A stretch of DNA of 64,000 nt from contig CAKZVT010000051.1 in assembly GCA_937922435.1 (NCBI GenBank), forward strand, positions 6,149-70,148, written 5' to 3'. Shown piece by piece: positions 17,424 to 25,887 of this stretch. The first letter of the stretch is position 1, and every line of letters begins with the position of its first letter. This stretch comes from an uncultured Prevotella sp. Its GTDB lineage: Bacteria > Bacteroidota > Bacteroidia > Bacteroidales > Bacteroidaceae. The notes under the pieces were generated by a model. It searched no databases. It saw only the letters and a list, made by a program, of their open reading frames with translations, and was not told the origin of the DNA. The translations under genes and the position numbers were made by a program.

Positions 17424-18584
17424 TTATCTCATTTCTTCTGTTACGTAGCCATTGGGTAATGGGCGGCAGTTATAGCCTGACGCCATGATTTCGCCGTAAG
17501 CACCTGCCGAGCGTATGGCAATTATGTCTCCGCGATGACATTCATTCAGGTCTATCGCTTTTGCAAAGATGTCGCTCGATTCACATATCGGGCCTACGAC
17601 ATCGTATGTCTTTGTTGCGCCATCGCATGATAGGTTTTCTATTTTGTGGTATGCTTGGTAAAGAGCCGGGCGTATCAGGTCTGTCATGCCTGCGTCAATG
17701 ATGGCAAACTGCTTCATCGTACCCTGCTTTACATACAGTACTCTTGAAATAAGCGAACCGCATTGCCCTACAACTGAACGGCCAAGTTCAAAATGCAGGA
17801 CTTGTCCTTTGCGTAATTTCAAGTGTCGTGCGAATGTGTCGAAATATGACTTGAAATCAGGGACTGGTACTTTGTTAGGATGGGTGTAGTCAATCCCCAA
17901 ACCGCCTCCAACATTGATGTTCTCAACGGATATGTGATGGGATTCTAATTGACGTTGCAAGTCGTTTATTCGGTTGCACAGGGCAATGTAGTCACCCATG
18001 TCCAATATTTGCGACCCAATGTGGAAATGCAATCCTATGAATTTTACATGTTTCATTGAAAGAGCTTTTTCAATGATGTATTCCATATCTTCCATTGCAA
18101 TTCCAAACTTGTTCTCGGCAAGTCCTGTGGTTATGTTCGCATGGGTATGTGCGCCTACATTCGGATTTATACGGAATGCAACGTTGGCGATTTTATTTTG
18201 TTTTTTCGCCAATTCGTTGATTACGTCAAGTTCAGGGACACTTTCTACATTAAAGCAGAAAATGTCTTTGCATAAACCAAGGCTTATTTCCTTGTCGTTC
18301 TTTCCTACACCGGCGAAGACAATCTTGTTGCTGGGGAAGCCGGCATTGATTGCGGCTATGATTTCCCCTCCGCTCACACAGTCAGCCCCAAGCCCGGATT
18401 GGCATATGATGTTCAATAATTTTGGATTGGCATTGGCCTTGATTGCATAATGCACACAGAAATTCTCATGTTTGCCAGCCTCTTTGTTTATTTCACGCAG
18501 TGTTGCACGCAGCAAGTCTGTGTCATAATAATAGAATGGCGTATCGATTTCTTTGAACTTGTTAATCGGGAATATACCTTTCAC
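17424..18584 (-). CDS. lysA: Diaminopimelate decarboxylase
   Basis: This 386-aa PLP enzyme makes lysine from meso-diaminopimelate, the last step of lysine synthesis. The PLP Lys is about residue 49 in HYAIKANANP. HFHIGSQI and the glycine-rich GGGLGIDY are in place, and the active-site Cys lies in VGPICESSDIFAKA. Its start is 14 bp after the aspartokinase gene, pairing the first and last enzymes of the lysine branch in one transcript. Confidence 0.97.
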   Translation of the reverse strand: MKGIFPINKFKEIDTPFYYYDTDLLRATLREINKEAGKHENFCVHYAIKANANPKLLNIICQSGLGADCVSGGEIIAAINAGFPSNKIVFAGVGKNDKEISLGLCKDIFCFNVESVPELDVINELAKKQNKIANVAFRINPNVGAHTHANITTGLAENKFGIAMEDMEYIIEKALSMKHVKFIGLHFHIGSQILDMGDYIALCNRINDLQRQLESHHISVENINVGGGLGIDYTHPNKVPVPDFKSYFDTFARHLKLRKGQVLHFELGRSVVGQCGSLISRVLYVKQGTMKQFAIIDAGMTDLIRPALYQAYHKIENLSCDGATKTYDVVGPICESSDIFAKAIDLNECHRGDIIAIRSAGAYGEIMASGYNCRPLPNGYVTEEMR

Positions 18585-18598
18585 TTTGTTTCACTCCT

Positions 18599-19921
18599 TC
18601 ATTTATTGTTGAACAGTGTGTCGCTAAGGCATTGCAAAGCGCGTTTCTTGTCGCATTCCCTTATGAGGAATGAGATGTTGTAGTTGCTTCCTCCGTAAGA
18701 TATCATTCTTACAGGTATGCTTTTCATCGCGTCTGTAGCCAAAGTCTCAAACCCGACGTTACTCCAGTCCAAGTCTCCAACTACGCATATTATGCACATA
18801 TCGCGGTCAACTGTAACAGTTCCGTATTTTTTCAGCTCGGCCACAATCTCATTCAGGTGTGCATCGTTGTCGATACTCATTGAAACGCCGACTTCGCTTG
18901 TGGCAATCATGTCAATAGGAGTCTGGTAGCTTTCAAATATCTCAAATACCTTACGCAAGAAACCTGTAGCCAGGAGCATACGGCTGCTTTTAATTTTTAT
19001 TGCAGTTATGTTGTCTTTTGCCGCAACCGCTTTTATCTTACCAGAAACTATCTCATTGTTAATGATTGTACCTGGCGCGGTCGGATCCATCGTGTTAAGC
19101 AGACGTACAGGAATTCCAGAGAATTTTGCAGGTTGCACACAAGTAGGATGAAGTATTTTTGCACCGAAATACGCAAGCTCCGCCGCTTCCTCGAAATGCA
19201 ACTGCCGCACGGCTTCAGTTTTGTCTACGACTCGTGGGTCATTGTTATGCATGCCGTCGATGTCCGTCCATATTTGTATTTCCTCGGCATTGACAGCTGC
19301 TCCTATGAGCGATGCGGTATAATCGCTTCCTCCGCGCTGCAGGTTGTCTATTTCACCATAAGCGTTGCGGCATATGAACCCTTGGGTTATATACACCTGT
19401 TTGCCAGGCGTTTGCGCCAGAAGTTTTGATAGTTTGTCTTTGATGTATGCGGCGTCTGGTTCTGCGTTTTTGTCTGTCCTCATATAGTCCAATGCCGACA
19501 GCAGGGATGTTTTGATGCCACATTCTTGAAGATAGTTGGTCATCATGTTCGTGCTCATGATTTCGCCTTGTGCCACGATGCTTTTTTCTTCAAAGCTAGT
19601 GAAAAGGTCTTTGGTGAATGAACGCAAATAGTTGAATTCTTCACGGAGGAAGTCACGGGTCTTGTTTTTCCATTCGTCACTTGAATATAATTCTTCGACA
19701 TGCTTCATGTATGTCTTTTCCAAGCGGTTTATGATATCATTAGCTCCTTCAGGGTTTTTCTTGTATAAATAATCAGATATCTCGACTAATGAATTTGTTG
19801 TACCTGACATTGCAGAAAGCACGACAAGCACAGGCTCACCGCTACTTGTTATCAAAGACGCTACACTTTTAATCCGCTCAGGAGAACCGACAGAAGTCCC
19901 TCCAAATTTCATTACCTTCAT
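18599..19921 (-). CDS. lysC: Aspartate kinase (monofunctional)
   Basis: A 440-aa enzyme phosphorylating aspartate at the entry to lysine, threonine and methionine synthesis. The N-terminal kinase motif MKVMKFGGTSVGS is intact. The GGSDYTASLIGAA and WTDIDGMHNNDPR motifs follow near 205-240. The last ~150 residues form tandem ACT domains (VSMSIDNDAHL region), the usual site of feedback control by lysine or threonine. There is no homoserine dehydrogenase part. It lies between ftsE and lysA on the minus strand with 33- and 14-bp gaps. Confidence 0.97.
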   Translation of the reverse strand: MKVMKFGGTSVGSPERIKSVASLITSSGEPVLVVLSAMSGTTNSLVEISDYLYKKNPEGANDIINRLEKTYMKHVEELYSSDEWKNKTRDFLREEFNYLRSFTKDLFTSFEEKSIVAQGEIMSTNMMTNYLQECGIKTSLLSALDYMRTDKNAEPDAAYIKDKLSKLLAQTPGKQVYITQGFICRNAYGEIDNLQRGGSDYTASLIGAAVNAEEIQIWTDIDGMHNNDPRVVDKTEAVRQLHFEEAAELAYFGAKILHPTCVQPAKFSGIPVRLLNTMDPTAPGTIINNEIVSGKIKAVAAKDNITAIKIKSSRMLLATGFLRKVFEIFESYQTPIDMIATSEVGVSMSIDNDAHLNEIVAELKKYGTVTVDRDMCIICVVGDLDWSNVGFETLATDAMKSIPVRMISYGGSNYNISFLIRECDKKRALQCLSDTLFNNK

Positions 19922-19954
19922 AACTTTCGTATTTTTTGTTTTTTATGTTCTAAT

Positions 19955-20656
19955 TTATTCTTCATCTTGCAAGCTTATCTTGTTGTAAGAGCTTGTAACA
20001 TCGTTAATTGTTCCGTTATTACATTTATATACAATGCCAGGATATTTGTCAAGCATTGGCAGGTTGTGCGTTGACATTATTACCGCTGTTCCTGTAAGGC
20101 TTATCTGCTTAAGTAGGCTTACGATGTTGTCTGCGGTTTCCGGGTCAAGATTTCCTGTCGGCTCATCTGCGATTATTATTTTGGGCTTGTTCAATATGGC
20201 ACGGGCAATTGCTATGCGCTGTTGTTCACCGCCAGACAGTTCGTATGGCATCTTTAGTTTCTTTTCTGTCATGCCCACAGCTTCAAGCACTTCGTCAATG
20301 CGCTCATTTATCGCTTTTTTGTCTTTCCAGCCGGTAGCCTTCAATACAAATTGCAGGTTTTTGTGGACATTTCGGTCGTGTAGGAGTTGGAAGTCCTGGA
20401 ATATAATGCCTAACTCTTTGCGTAAAGATGGAATTTCTTTGCGTTTGATTTTCAGCAAATTGCGTTCCAGAACAATGGCTTCTTCGCCGTTATATATGTC
20501 AAGTTCACAGTAAAGCGTTTTCAACAGGCTGCTCTTTCCTGAACCGACATGACCTATTATGTATATGAATTCGCCTTCGTCAACATGGAAATTCACGTTG
20601 TCAAGTACGCATACGTCGTCTTGATATATGCTTACGTTTTTGTACTCTATGAACAT
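19955..20656 (-). CDS. ftsE: FtsE-like ABC transporter ATPase
   Basis: A 233-aa ATPase that would pair with FtsX in the inner membrane to control peptidoglycan hydrolases during division. Walker A is GHVGSGKS (35-42), the signature LSGGEQQRIAIARA starts at 140, and Walker B is IIIADEPTGNLD (160-171). The length and sequence fit FtsE rather than LolD. No ftsX is present in the window, so the partner must lie elsewhere. It is inserted between hisIE and lysC with 21- and 33-bp gaps, implying co-transcription with amino-acid genes. Confidence 0.88.
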   Translation of the reverse strand: MFIEYKNVSIYQDDVCVLDNVNFHVDEGEFIYIIGHVGSGKSSLLKTLYCELDIYNGEEAIVLERNLLKIKRKEIPSLRKELGIIFQDFQLLHDRNVHKNLQFVLKATGWKDKKAINERIDEVLEAVGMTEKKLKMPYELSGGEQQRIAIARAILNKPKIIIADEPTGNLDPETADNIVSLLKQISLTGTAVIMSTHNLPMLDKYPGIVYKCNNGTINDVTSSYNKISLQDEE

Positions 20657-20677
20657 CGTATTTGGATTTTATCGAAT

Positions 20678-21298
20678 CTAATGTTTGTGCCAACCTGGTT
20701 CATGGCGACTACGCAATTCATCAGCTATGCGTTCGATGCGTATGCCTTTTTCCGTCAGTAAGACGATAAGGTGATAAAACATGTCTGATGCCTCGTATAT
20801 CAAACGCTCGTCATCGCCATTCACAGCTTCAATCACCGCTTCAAGTGCTTCCTCGCCAACTTTCTGCGCCATTCTGTTTAGTCCGTCCTTGAACAGGCTT
20901 GTGGTATAAGAACCGTCAGGCATTTCCTCATGTCGTTTCTCTATGAAATCCTGTAGCGTTGAAAGGAATACCAATGGGTTGCTCATATTGGTCTCGCCCC
21001 AACAGGTATCTGTTCCTTTATGGCATACAGGGCCGTCTGGTATCACTTTTATAAGTAAGGTGTCATTGTCGCAATCGCATTTGATATTTACTACGTTGAG
21101 GTAATTCCCAGATGTTTCGCCTTTGGTCCAAAGACATTTTCTGCTTCTGCTGTAAAATGTCACTTTCTTTGTTTCCAAAGTCTTTTGGTATGCCTCTTCG
21201 TTCATAAAGCCAAGCATCAGTACCTTTGATGTCCTTTCGTCTTGTATTATCGCCGGTACCAATCCGTTCATTTTTTCGAAATCTATCTTCATTTTCAT
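20678..21298 (-). CDS. hisI: Bifunctional phosphoribosyl-AMP cyclohydrolase / phosphoribosyl-ATP pyrophosphatase
   Basis: A 206-aa HisIE fusion performing the second and third steps of histidine synthesis. The N-terminal HisI half carries the zinc and magnesium motifs (KCDCDNDTLLIKV and GPVCHKGTDTCW). The C-terminal HisE half, from about 105, has the EEALEAVIEA and EASDMFYHLIVLL helices. It is the last of a hisH-A-F-IE run; hisG, D, C and B are not in the window. Confidence 0.96.
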   Translation of the reverse strand: MKMKIDFEKMNGLVPAIIQDERTSKVLMLGFMNEEAYQKTLETKKVTFYSRSRKCLWTKGETSGNYLNVVNIKCDCDNDTLLIKVIPDGPVCHKGTDTCWGETNMSNPLVFLSTLQDFIEKRHEEMPDGSYTTSLFKDGLNRMAQKVGEEALEAVIEAVNGDDERLIYEASDMFYHLIVLLTEKGIRIERIADELRSRHEPGWHKH

Positions 21299-21309
21299 TT
21301 ATTTGTCAT

Positions 21310-22074
21310 TCACAATCTTACGTTTACGCCTTCATCATGCAAATACTTTTTCAAGTCGGCTATGCCGATTTCTCCAAAATGGAATACGCTTGCGGCCAAA
21401 GCAGCATCGGCTTTGCCTAAAGTAAAAGCGTCTTTGAAGTGTTCCTTTTTTCCTGCTCCTCCGCTTGCGATGACAGGAATGCCGAGTTCGTCTGACAATT
21501 TTGCGAGGGCTTCGTTCGCATATCCGTTTTTAACTCCGTCGTGATTCATGCTGGTAAACAATATTTCTCCAGCTCCGCGTTGTTCGGCTTCTTTTGCCCA
21601 ACTGAATAGCTCCTTGTCTGTAGGAATGCGTCCTCCGTTTAAGAAGCATGTCCATTTCCCGTCTTCGCATTTTGCATCGATTGCACATACGCATACTTGT
21701 GAGCCGAATCTCTTGGCGATTTCGTCAATCAAGCCGGGGCAGCGCAAAGCCGCGCTGTTTACGCTTATTTTATCCGCTCCGGCGCAAAGCAAACGTTCAA
21801 CGTCCTTTATGTCGTTAATTCCTCCACCGACTGTAAAAGGAATGTTTATTTCTTTTGCTATACGGGTCACAACGTCTGCAAATGTTTTGCGCCCTTCGTT
21901 GCTTGCTGTTATGTCGAGGAATACCAGTTCGTCCGCCCCGGCATCGCTATAGGCTTTGCCTAATTCTATGGGATTTCCAGCATTCCGCAAGTTAACGAAA
22001 TTCGTGCCTTTTACCGTCATCCCGTCTTTTACATCAAGGCAGGGTATTATTCTTTTTGCCAGTCCGTTTGCCAT
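21310..22074 (-). CDS. hisF: Imidazole glycerol phosphate synthase, cyclase subunit
   Basis: A 254-aa (beta/alpha)8-barrel that closes the imidazole ring, using ammonia delivered by HisH. The first catalytic Asp is in IIPCLDVKDGMTVKG and the second in VCAIDAKCEDG. The phosphate-binding loops VGGGI and IASGGAGKKEHF are intact. It is flanked by hisA (35 bp) and hisIE (11 bp) on the same strand. Confidence 0.98.
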   Translation of the reverse strand: MANGLAKRIIPCLDVKDGMTVKGTNFVNLRNAGNPIELGKAYSDAGADELVFLDITASNEGRKTFADVVTRIAKEINIPFTVGGGINDIKDVERLLCAGADKISVNSAALRCPGLIDEIAKRFGSQVCVCAIDAKCEDGKWTCFLNGGRIPTDKELFSWAKEAEQRGAGEILFTSMNHDGVKNGYANEALAKLSDELGIPVIASGGAGKKEHFKDAFTLGKADAALAASVFHFGEIGIADLKKYLHDEGVNVRL

Positions 22075-22109
22075 AGGCTCTTAAATGTTAACCTGATATA
22101 TGTTTTTAT

Positions 22110-22853
22110 TCAAGACCGTCTTTTGGTACTTCCGGCAAAGTGGTTTACCAAGTTGCCGATATCTATTTTGCCTTCATATAAAGCTTTGCCGAAAACGACT
22201 GATGGTACGCCGGTTCTGTCAAGATTGTGAATATCATCGATGCTTGACACTCCGCCGCTGGCAATAAGGTTGATGCCGGGAAAAGCCTTTAATATTCTTT
22301 CATATAATGAGAATGAAGGGCCAGACATCATTCCGTCTTTTGATATGTCAGTACAAAGTACATTCCGTATTCCTCGTGAGACATAGTATTCAAGAAAACC
22401 TATGATGTCTTCCGATGTGTCGTTGCGCCACCCGTTGATGCTTATTTTGCCATCGCGTACATCTGCTCCCAAGATTATTCGTTCTGGCCCGAACTTGTTG
22501 AGCCATCTTTCAAACATATCTTTTTGTGTTACGGCAACAGAACCGATTGTCGCCATGGTAGCTCCGTTGGCGAATGCTTTTTCGATGTCGTCGTCGCTTT
22601 TGATACCGCCGCCAAAGTCAACGATGAGGTCGGTACTGCTGGTTACACTCTTGAGCGTTTCCATATTGACGACATGTCTTGATTTCGCTCCGTCCAGGTC
22701 GACCATGTGCAGGCGTTTTATTCCTGCCGCTTCGAACGTCTTTGCCATTTCAACTGGAGAGCTGGAATAAACGGTTTTTGCATCATAGTCGCCTTGGGTC
22801 AAGCGGACACATCTGCCATTCATTATATCTATAGCCGGTATTAACTCAATCAT
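22110..22853 (-). CDS. hisA: ProFAR isomerase (1-(5-phosphoribosyl)-5-[(5-phosphoribosylamino)methylideneamino]imidazole-4-carboxamide isomerase)
   Basis: A 247-aa barrel enzyme catalysing the Amadori rearrangement in histidine synthesis. IPAIDIMNGRCVRLTQGDY at residues 5-23 holds the catalytic Asp, and CTDISKDGMMSGPS holds the second. VDFGGGIKS and IASGGVSSIDD bind the two phosphates. It sits between hisH (15 bp) and hisF. Confidence 0.98.
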   Translation of the reverse strand: MIELIPAIDIMNGRCVRLTQGDYDAKTVYSSSPVEMAKTFEAAGIKRLHMVDLDGAKSRHVVNMETLKSVTSSTDLIVDFGGGIKSDDDIEKAFANGATMATIGSVAVTQKDMFERWLNKFGPERIILGADVRDGKISINGWRNDTSEDIIGFLEYYVSRGIRNVLCTDISKDGMMSGPSFSLYERILKAFPGINLIASGGVSSIDDIHNLDRTGVPSVVFGKALYEGKIDIGNLVNHFAGSTKRRS

Positions 22854-22868
22854 TTTGTTTCAACGACT

Positions 22869-23459
22869 TTATATTTCAAGGAAATTGCGCATGATTTTCT
22901 CTCCAACGCTTCCGCTTTTTTCAGGATGGAATTGCGTGGCATAAAAATTGTCTTTTTGCATCGCAGCACTGTAAGGGTGTATGTAGTCGGATTTCGCCGC
23001 AGTGAAACTGCAAACAGGAACGTAATAGCTGTGGACAAAATAAACATAATCACCTTCGTGTAACTCCTTGAACAGTGGTGATTTGAAATCATATAATGAG
23101 TTCCAACCCATGACTGGGACTTTATACTCATGGCGTGACGGCCTGAATTTGACAACGTTCACATCGAATATTCCGAGACAGTCCGTATCACCTTCTTCCG
23201 AATGTTTGCATAGTAGTTGTTGGCCTATGCATATACCGAGTACTGGCTGACGGAGACTTTTTATCACCTTGTCAAGTTTATGTCCGCGCAAGTATTCCAT
23301 TGCGCTTGCAGCTTCGCCTTGACCTGGGAATATGACTTTGTCTGCAGACTTTATCCGTGCTTCCTCGTCGGTAACGACAGGTTCTACACCAAGCCTGCGC
23401 AAAGCGTTGACAACGCTGTACACGTTGCCTGCGTTGTATTTTATTACAGCTACTTCCAT
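22869..23459 (-). CDS. hisH: Imidazole glycerol phosphate synthase, glutaminase subunit
   Basis: A 196-aa class I glutamine amidotransferase feeding ammonia to HisF. The nucleophile Cys is in VLGICIGQQLL (GICLGMQ in many homologues). The His-Glu pair is in ATQFHPEKSG. I start it at the ATG at 23459 (MEVAVIKYNAGNVYSV) because family members begin there; a Met 12 codons upstream would add an unusual basic tail. No Shine-Dalgarno supports either choice. Confidence 0.95.
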   Translation of the reverse strand: MEVAVIKYNAGNVYSVVNALRRLGVEPVVTDEEARIKSADKVIFPGQGEAASAMEYLRGHKLDKVIKSLRQPVLGICIGQQLLCKHSEEGDTDCLGIFDVNVVKFRPSRHEYKVPVMGWNSLYDFKSPLFKELHEGDYVYFVHSYYVPVCSFTAAKSDYIHPYSAAMQKDNFYATQFHPEKSGSVGEKIMRNFLEI

Positions 23460-23524
23460 TCGTTTTGTATATGCGGCTCTTGTTTTGTAGGCCAAAGGCC
23501 GTAGCTCTTATCCGGCACCTATTG

Positions 23525-24388
23525 TCAACTGAATATTATGGTCTTGTTGTTGTAAGTCAGAATCTTGCGCTCTATATGCTTAGTGACCGCACGGCTCAAC
23601 ACTATTTTTTCCAGGTCGCGCCCTTTCAAGACAAGGCTTTCGGGCGTGTCCTTGTGTGTGATGCGTACGACATCCTGCTCGATTATCGGGCCGGCATCAA
23701 GTTCCATCGTTACGTAATGGCTTGTTGCGCCTATGATTTTGACACCTCTTTCCCAAGCCTGGTGATAGGGTTTTGCCCCGATGAAGGCAGGAAGGAACGA
23801 GTGGTGGATATTTATGATATGATGGGGGTATTCGTTTATCAGTTTCTCGCTGATAATCTGCATATACCGCGCCAGTACCATGAATGTTATTTTTTCTTTT
23901 TTAAGCAATTCCATTTCAGCCTGTTCCACTTCGGCCTTGTTTGAATGGTCTTTGTTTATCGACCAAACATAATATGGAATGCCAAACTGTTCGGCCACAT
24001 ATCTCAAATCTTCATGGTTGCTTATTATGCACGGTATCTCTACATTCCATTCGCTTGCGTTGTAACGGGCTAACAGGTCGTAGAGGCAGTGGCTCATTTT
24101 GCTTACGAATATGGCCATGCGTGGCTTGACGTCGCTGAAATACAGGCTGAACGTCATGTCGTACCGTTGGGCGTATAATGTCTGTATGTAGTCTTTCAGC
24201 TTGTCCCTTGGAATAATGAAGCCGTCAAGTTCCCACTCCAGCCTCATGAAGAACATCCCATCCTGGCGGTCTACGTACTGGTCGAGGTATACTATGTTCC
24301 CGTTGTTGTCTGTTATGAACTTTGTTATCTCTGTTATAATGCCTTGTTTGTCAGGACAGTGGAGCAGCAATATTGCGGTCGGTCTCAT
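23525..24388 (-). CDS. purU: Formyltetrahydrofolate deformylase
   Basis: A 287-aa enzyme releasing formate from 10-formyltetrahydrofolate to balance one-carbon pools. An ACT domain occupies residues 1-85 (LLLHCPDKQGIITEITKFI), followed by the formyltransferase fold with the NIHHSFLPAF motif near 230 and the GATSHYVTMELDAGPIIEQD segment. It is the first gene of the long minus-strand run. Histidine synthesis yields AICAR, whose recycling consumes formyl-folate, so its place ahead of the his genes is metabolically sensible (inference). Confidence 0.96.
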   Translation of the reverse strand: MRPTAILLLHCPDKQGIITEITKFITDNNGNIVYLDQYVDRQDGMFFMRLEWELDGFIIPRDKLKDYIQTLYAQRYDMTFSLYFSDVKPRMAIFVSKMSHCLYDLLARYNASEWNVEIPCIISNHEDLRYVAEQFGIPYYVWSINKDHSNKAEVEQAEMELLKKEKITFMVLARYMQIISEKLINEYPHHIINIHHSFLPAFIGAKPYHQAWERGVKIIGATSHYVTMELDAGPIIEQDVVRITHKDTPESLVLKGRDLEKIVLSRAVTKHIERKILTYNNKTIIFS

Positions 24389-24428
24389 TTAATCCAATGA
24401 TAGTTACTTTCTTAATATTTTCCATTTG

Positions 24429-24459
24429 CAAAAATACTAAATAAGTTCGGATTAGCAAC
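24429..24459 (-). promoter_or_regulatory. Probable promoter of the purU-his-lys operon
   Basis: On the minus strand TATTTTTG (24429-24436) matches TAnnTTTG. GTTG (24456-24459) stands 19 bases upstream in place of TTTG. It lies 41 bp before purU and is the only good match in the gap. Confidence 0.7.
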
Positions 24460-24598
24460 AATCTTTTATTGATATTTTTGATTGTGGTTACAAAATGAAA
24501 CAAAAGCGGTGTTGTTTCTTGTCTATATAACATGAAATGAAGCGCAATCCAAGACAAAAGGTTGGGCATGCGGTTTTGTGCCAATATGTTTGTAAAAT

Positions 24599-24636
24599 AA
24601 AAAAGCCGCGGACAAATATTTTGCCTGCGGCTTTTT
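24599..24636 (-). terminator. Intrinsic terminator after tRNA-Glu
   Basis: Arms at 24605-24611 and 24625-24631 pair (GCCGC core), flanked by A and T runs. On the minus strand the stem is followed by TTTTTT. It ends the tRNA-Ser/tRNA-Glu transcript. Confidence 0.88.
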
Positions 24637-24637
24637 G

Positions 24638-24709
24638 TAGTGGATAGGGGAATCGAACCCCTATGCCAAGATTGAGAATCTTGTATCCTAACCGTTAGAT
24701 GAATCCACC
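24638..24709 (-). tRNA. tRNA-Glu (anticodon CTC)
   Basis: On the minus strand acceptor GGTGGAT pairs with ATCCACT (first pair G-U). Anticodon stem CAAGA/TCTTG holds loop TTCTCAA, giving anticodon CUC for GAG codons. The T arm is AGGGGTTCGATTCCCCT and the discriminator is A. CCA is not encoded. It is 33 bp from tRNA-Ser. Confidence 0.95.
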
Positions 24710-24742
24710 GTATAGTCGTTATGTTAAATCCACAAACTTATG

Positions 24743-24830
24743 CGGAAGCTGGGGGATTCGAACCCCCGGTACGATAAACTCGCACGGCAGTTTAGCAAAC
24801 TGCTGGTTTCAGCCACTCACCCAAACTTCC
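24743..24830 (-). tRNA. tRNA-Ser (anticodon GCT)
   Basis: An 88-nt class II tRNA on the minus strand. Acceptor GGAAGTT pairs with AGCTTCC. Anticodon stem GCAGT/ACTGC holds loop TTGCTAA, giving GCU for AGC/AGU codons. It has a long variable arm and discriminator G, typical of tRNA-Ser. Confidence 0.97.
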
Positions 24831-24873
24831 TTTCCGGTTTATTGTACCGAAGCATTCTCGCTCAAATGCGGTG

Positions 24874-24904
24874 CAAAGGTACGCATTTTTTTTGTTCCTG
24901 CAAA
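24874..24904 (-). promoter_or_regulatory. Promoter of tRNA-Ser/tRNA-Glu
   Basis: Minus-strand TTTG (24901-24904), 19 bases, TACCTTTG (24874-24881): an exact Bacteroidetes promoter about 44 bp before tRNA-Ser. Confidence 0.9.
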
Positions 24905-25079
24905 TTTTTCGGCGATATTTTTATTAAATTTTGTCCTTTTGTTTCCTTTTTGTTTTTATGGGATGTTTCTTTGAGCGTTAATTGCTTCATTGTCCTTTCG
25001 TTTGTACGTTGTTTTTCAAATGCGTTTCCAAGCGAATGCCGGGGTGGCTTTTTTGTTCCATGAAACATGAAACGGTTTA

Positions 25080-25150
25080 AAAGAAAAAGAGGTTGTCTCA
25101 CGACAACCAATCTTTTTATTAACCTTAATAATCTAATACCATGAAAAACA
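25080..25150 (-). ncRNA. Probable ~70-nt small RNA with own promoter and terminator
   Basis: A perfect promoter (25156-25186) points leftward. About 40 nt after the expected start lies a 7-bp hairpin, GGTTGTC-GTGA-GACAACC (25091-25108), followed by TCTTTTTCTT: a textbook intrinsic terminator with a GNRA tetraloop. The body is A/T-rich (TTAGATTATTAAGG) and contains only a five-codon ORF (MVLDY, ATG at 25142). The next gene on this strand, tRNA-Ser, has its own promoter, so this is a free-standing unit rather than a leader. I believe similar sequence occurs in other Bacteroidales but cannot check; its function is unknown. Confidence 0.72.
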
Positions 25151-25155
25151 CAGTG

Positions 25156-25186
25156 CAAAGGTATTGATTATTTTCTATATTGCAAA
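25156..25186 (-). promoter_or_regulatory. Promoter of the small RNA
   Basis: Minus-strand TTTG (25183-25186), 19 bases, TACCTTTG (25156-25163): exact consensus. Confidence 0.88.
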
Positions 25187-25211
25187 ATTTTATACTGTAA
25201 ATGTTTTATTA

Positions 25212-25862
25212 TTAATACTTTTTAAAGTTGTAGCCCGTCCATTTATAAGATTTTTGCTTTATTATGGCTCTTAACTCTTCTTTTTCGGCTTTGGAGGCGA
25301 ATGGAATGCTTGGCTCGTAGGTTATGATGTTGTCCTTAGGGCTGATGTCCGCGTATATTATCACGGGCTCAAGATATTCGCATAATTCTTCAAATTTGTT
25401 TGCCTGCATAGTGTCGGGCCGTTGTGTGAATTCTGTGATTACGATATCGGCATCGTTGAATTCCGGCAATCCGAAGTTCTGTGCTAACGGCTTCCAATCG
25501 GTCGAGTAGAATTTTATGGCGCTTTCTTTTATGGGTGTTGCCATTGTCTTTATCAGGCATATTACCTGTGTGGTGTCGTTCAATGGCAGCAGCTTCAGTT
25601 GTAGTGTTGCGCTTTTGTTCAGTTTGATTTGTGCGAAATCGTTTCCCACCACATTTATTTCAGTGATTCCGTTCAGCTTGTTCTTTATTTTGACGGTGTC
25701 GGCATCGCTGGTGAATTTGCTGATTTCTTCGCGTTGCTCGTCATTTATGTACGGTATGACCGTTTCCGGGATGCCGCACAATATGTCTTTGATGCCTTTC
25801 TGCGCCGAAACGGTCAGCGTGCAGAACGTCAATGCCACTGTAATTATATGTATTTTCTTCAT
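25212..25862 (-). CDS. Secreted DUF3256-like protein of unknown function
   Basis: A 216-aa protein with a signal peptide at 1-20 (LTVSAQ). The mature part is a single domain that resembles the Bacteroidetes DUF3256 family (DILCGIPETVIPYINDEQREEISKF near the start, and STDWKPL in the middle), an assignment made from memory. The hydrophilic, alternating pattern suggests a periplasmic beta-rich fold. It starts 25 bp after the phenylacetate-CoA ligase stop, so the two are probably co-transcribed, but no shared function is evident. Confidence 0.72.
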   Translation of the reverse strand: MKKIHIITVALTFCTLTVSAQKGIKDILCGIPETVIPYINDEQREEISKFTSDADTVKIKNKLNGITEINVVGNDFAQIKLNKSATLQLKLLPLNDTTQVICLIKTMATPIKESAIKFYSTDWKPLAQNFGLPEFNDADIVITEFTQRPDTMQANKFEELCEYLEPVIIYADISPKDNIITYEPSIPFASKAEKEELRAIIKQKSYKWTGYNFKKY

Positions 25863-25887
25863 GTCCTTACCTGTGTGAATACTGTTG

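Noticed and set aside
22850..23155. Alternative 101-codon frame within hisH
   Set aside because: Out of frame with the conserved glutaminase motifs and without any motif of its own.
24862..25158. 98-codon minus-strand frame spanning the small RNA and tRNA promoter
   Set aside because: It crosses a strong terminator and a tRNA promoter, and its sequence is Lys/Arg-rich without pattern.
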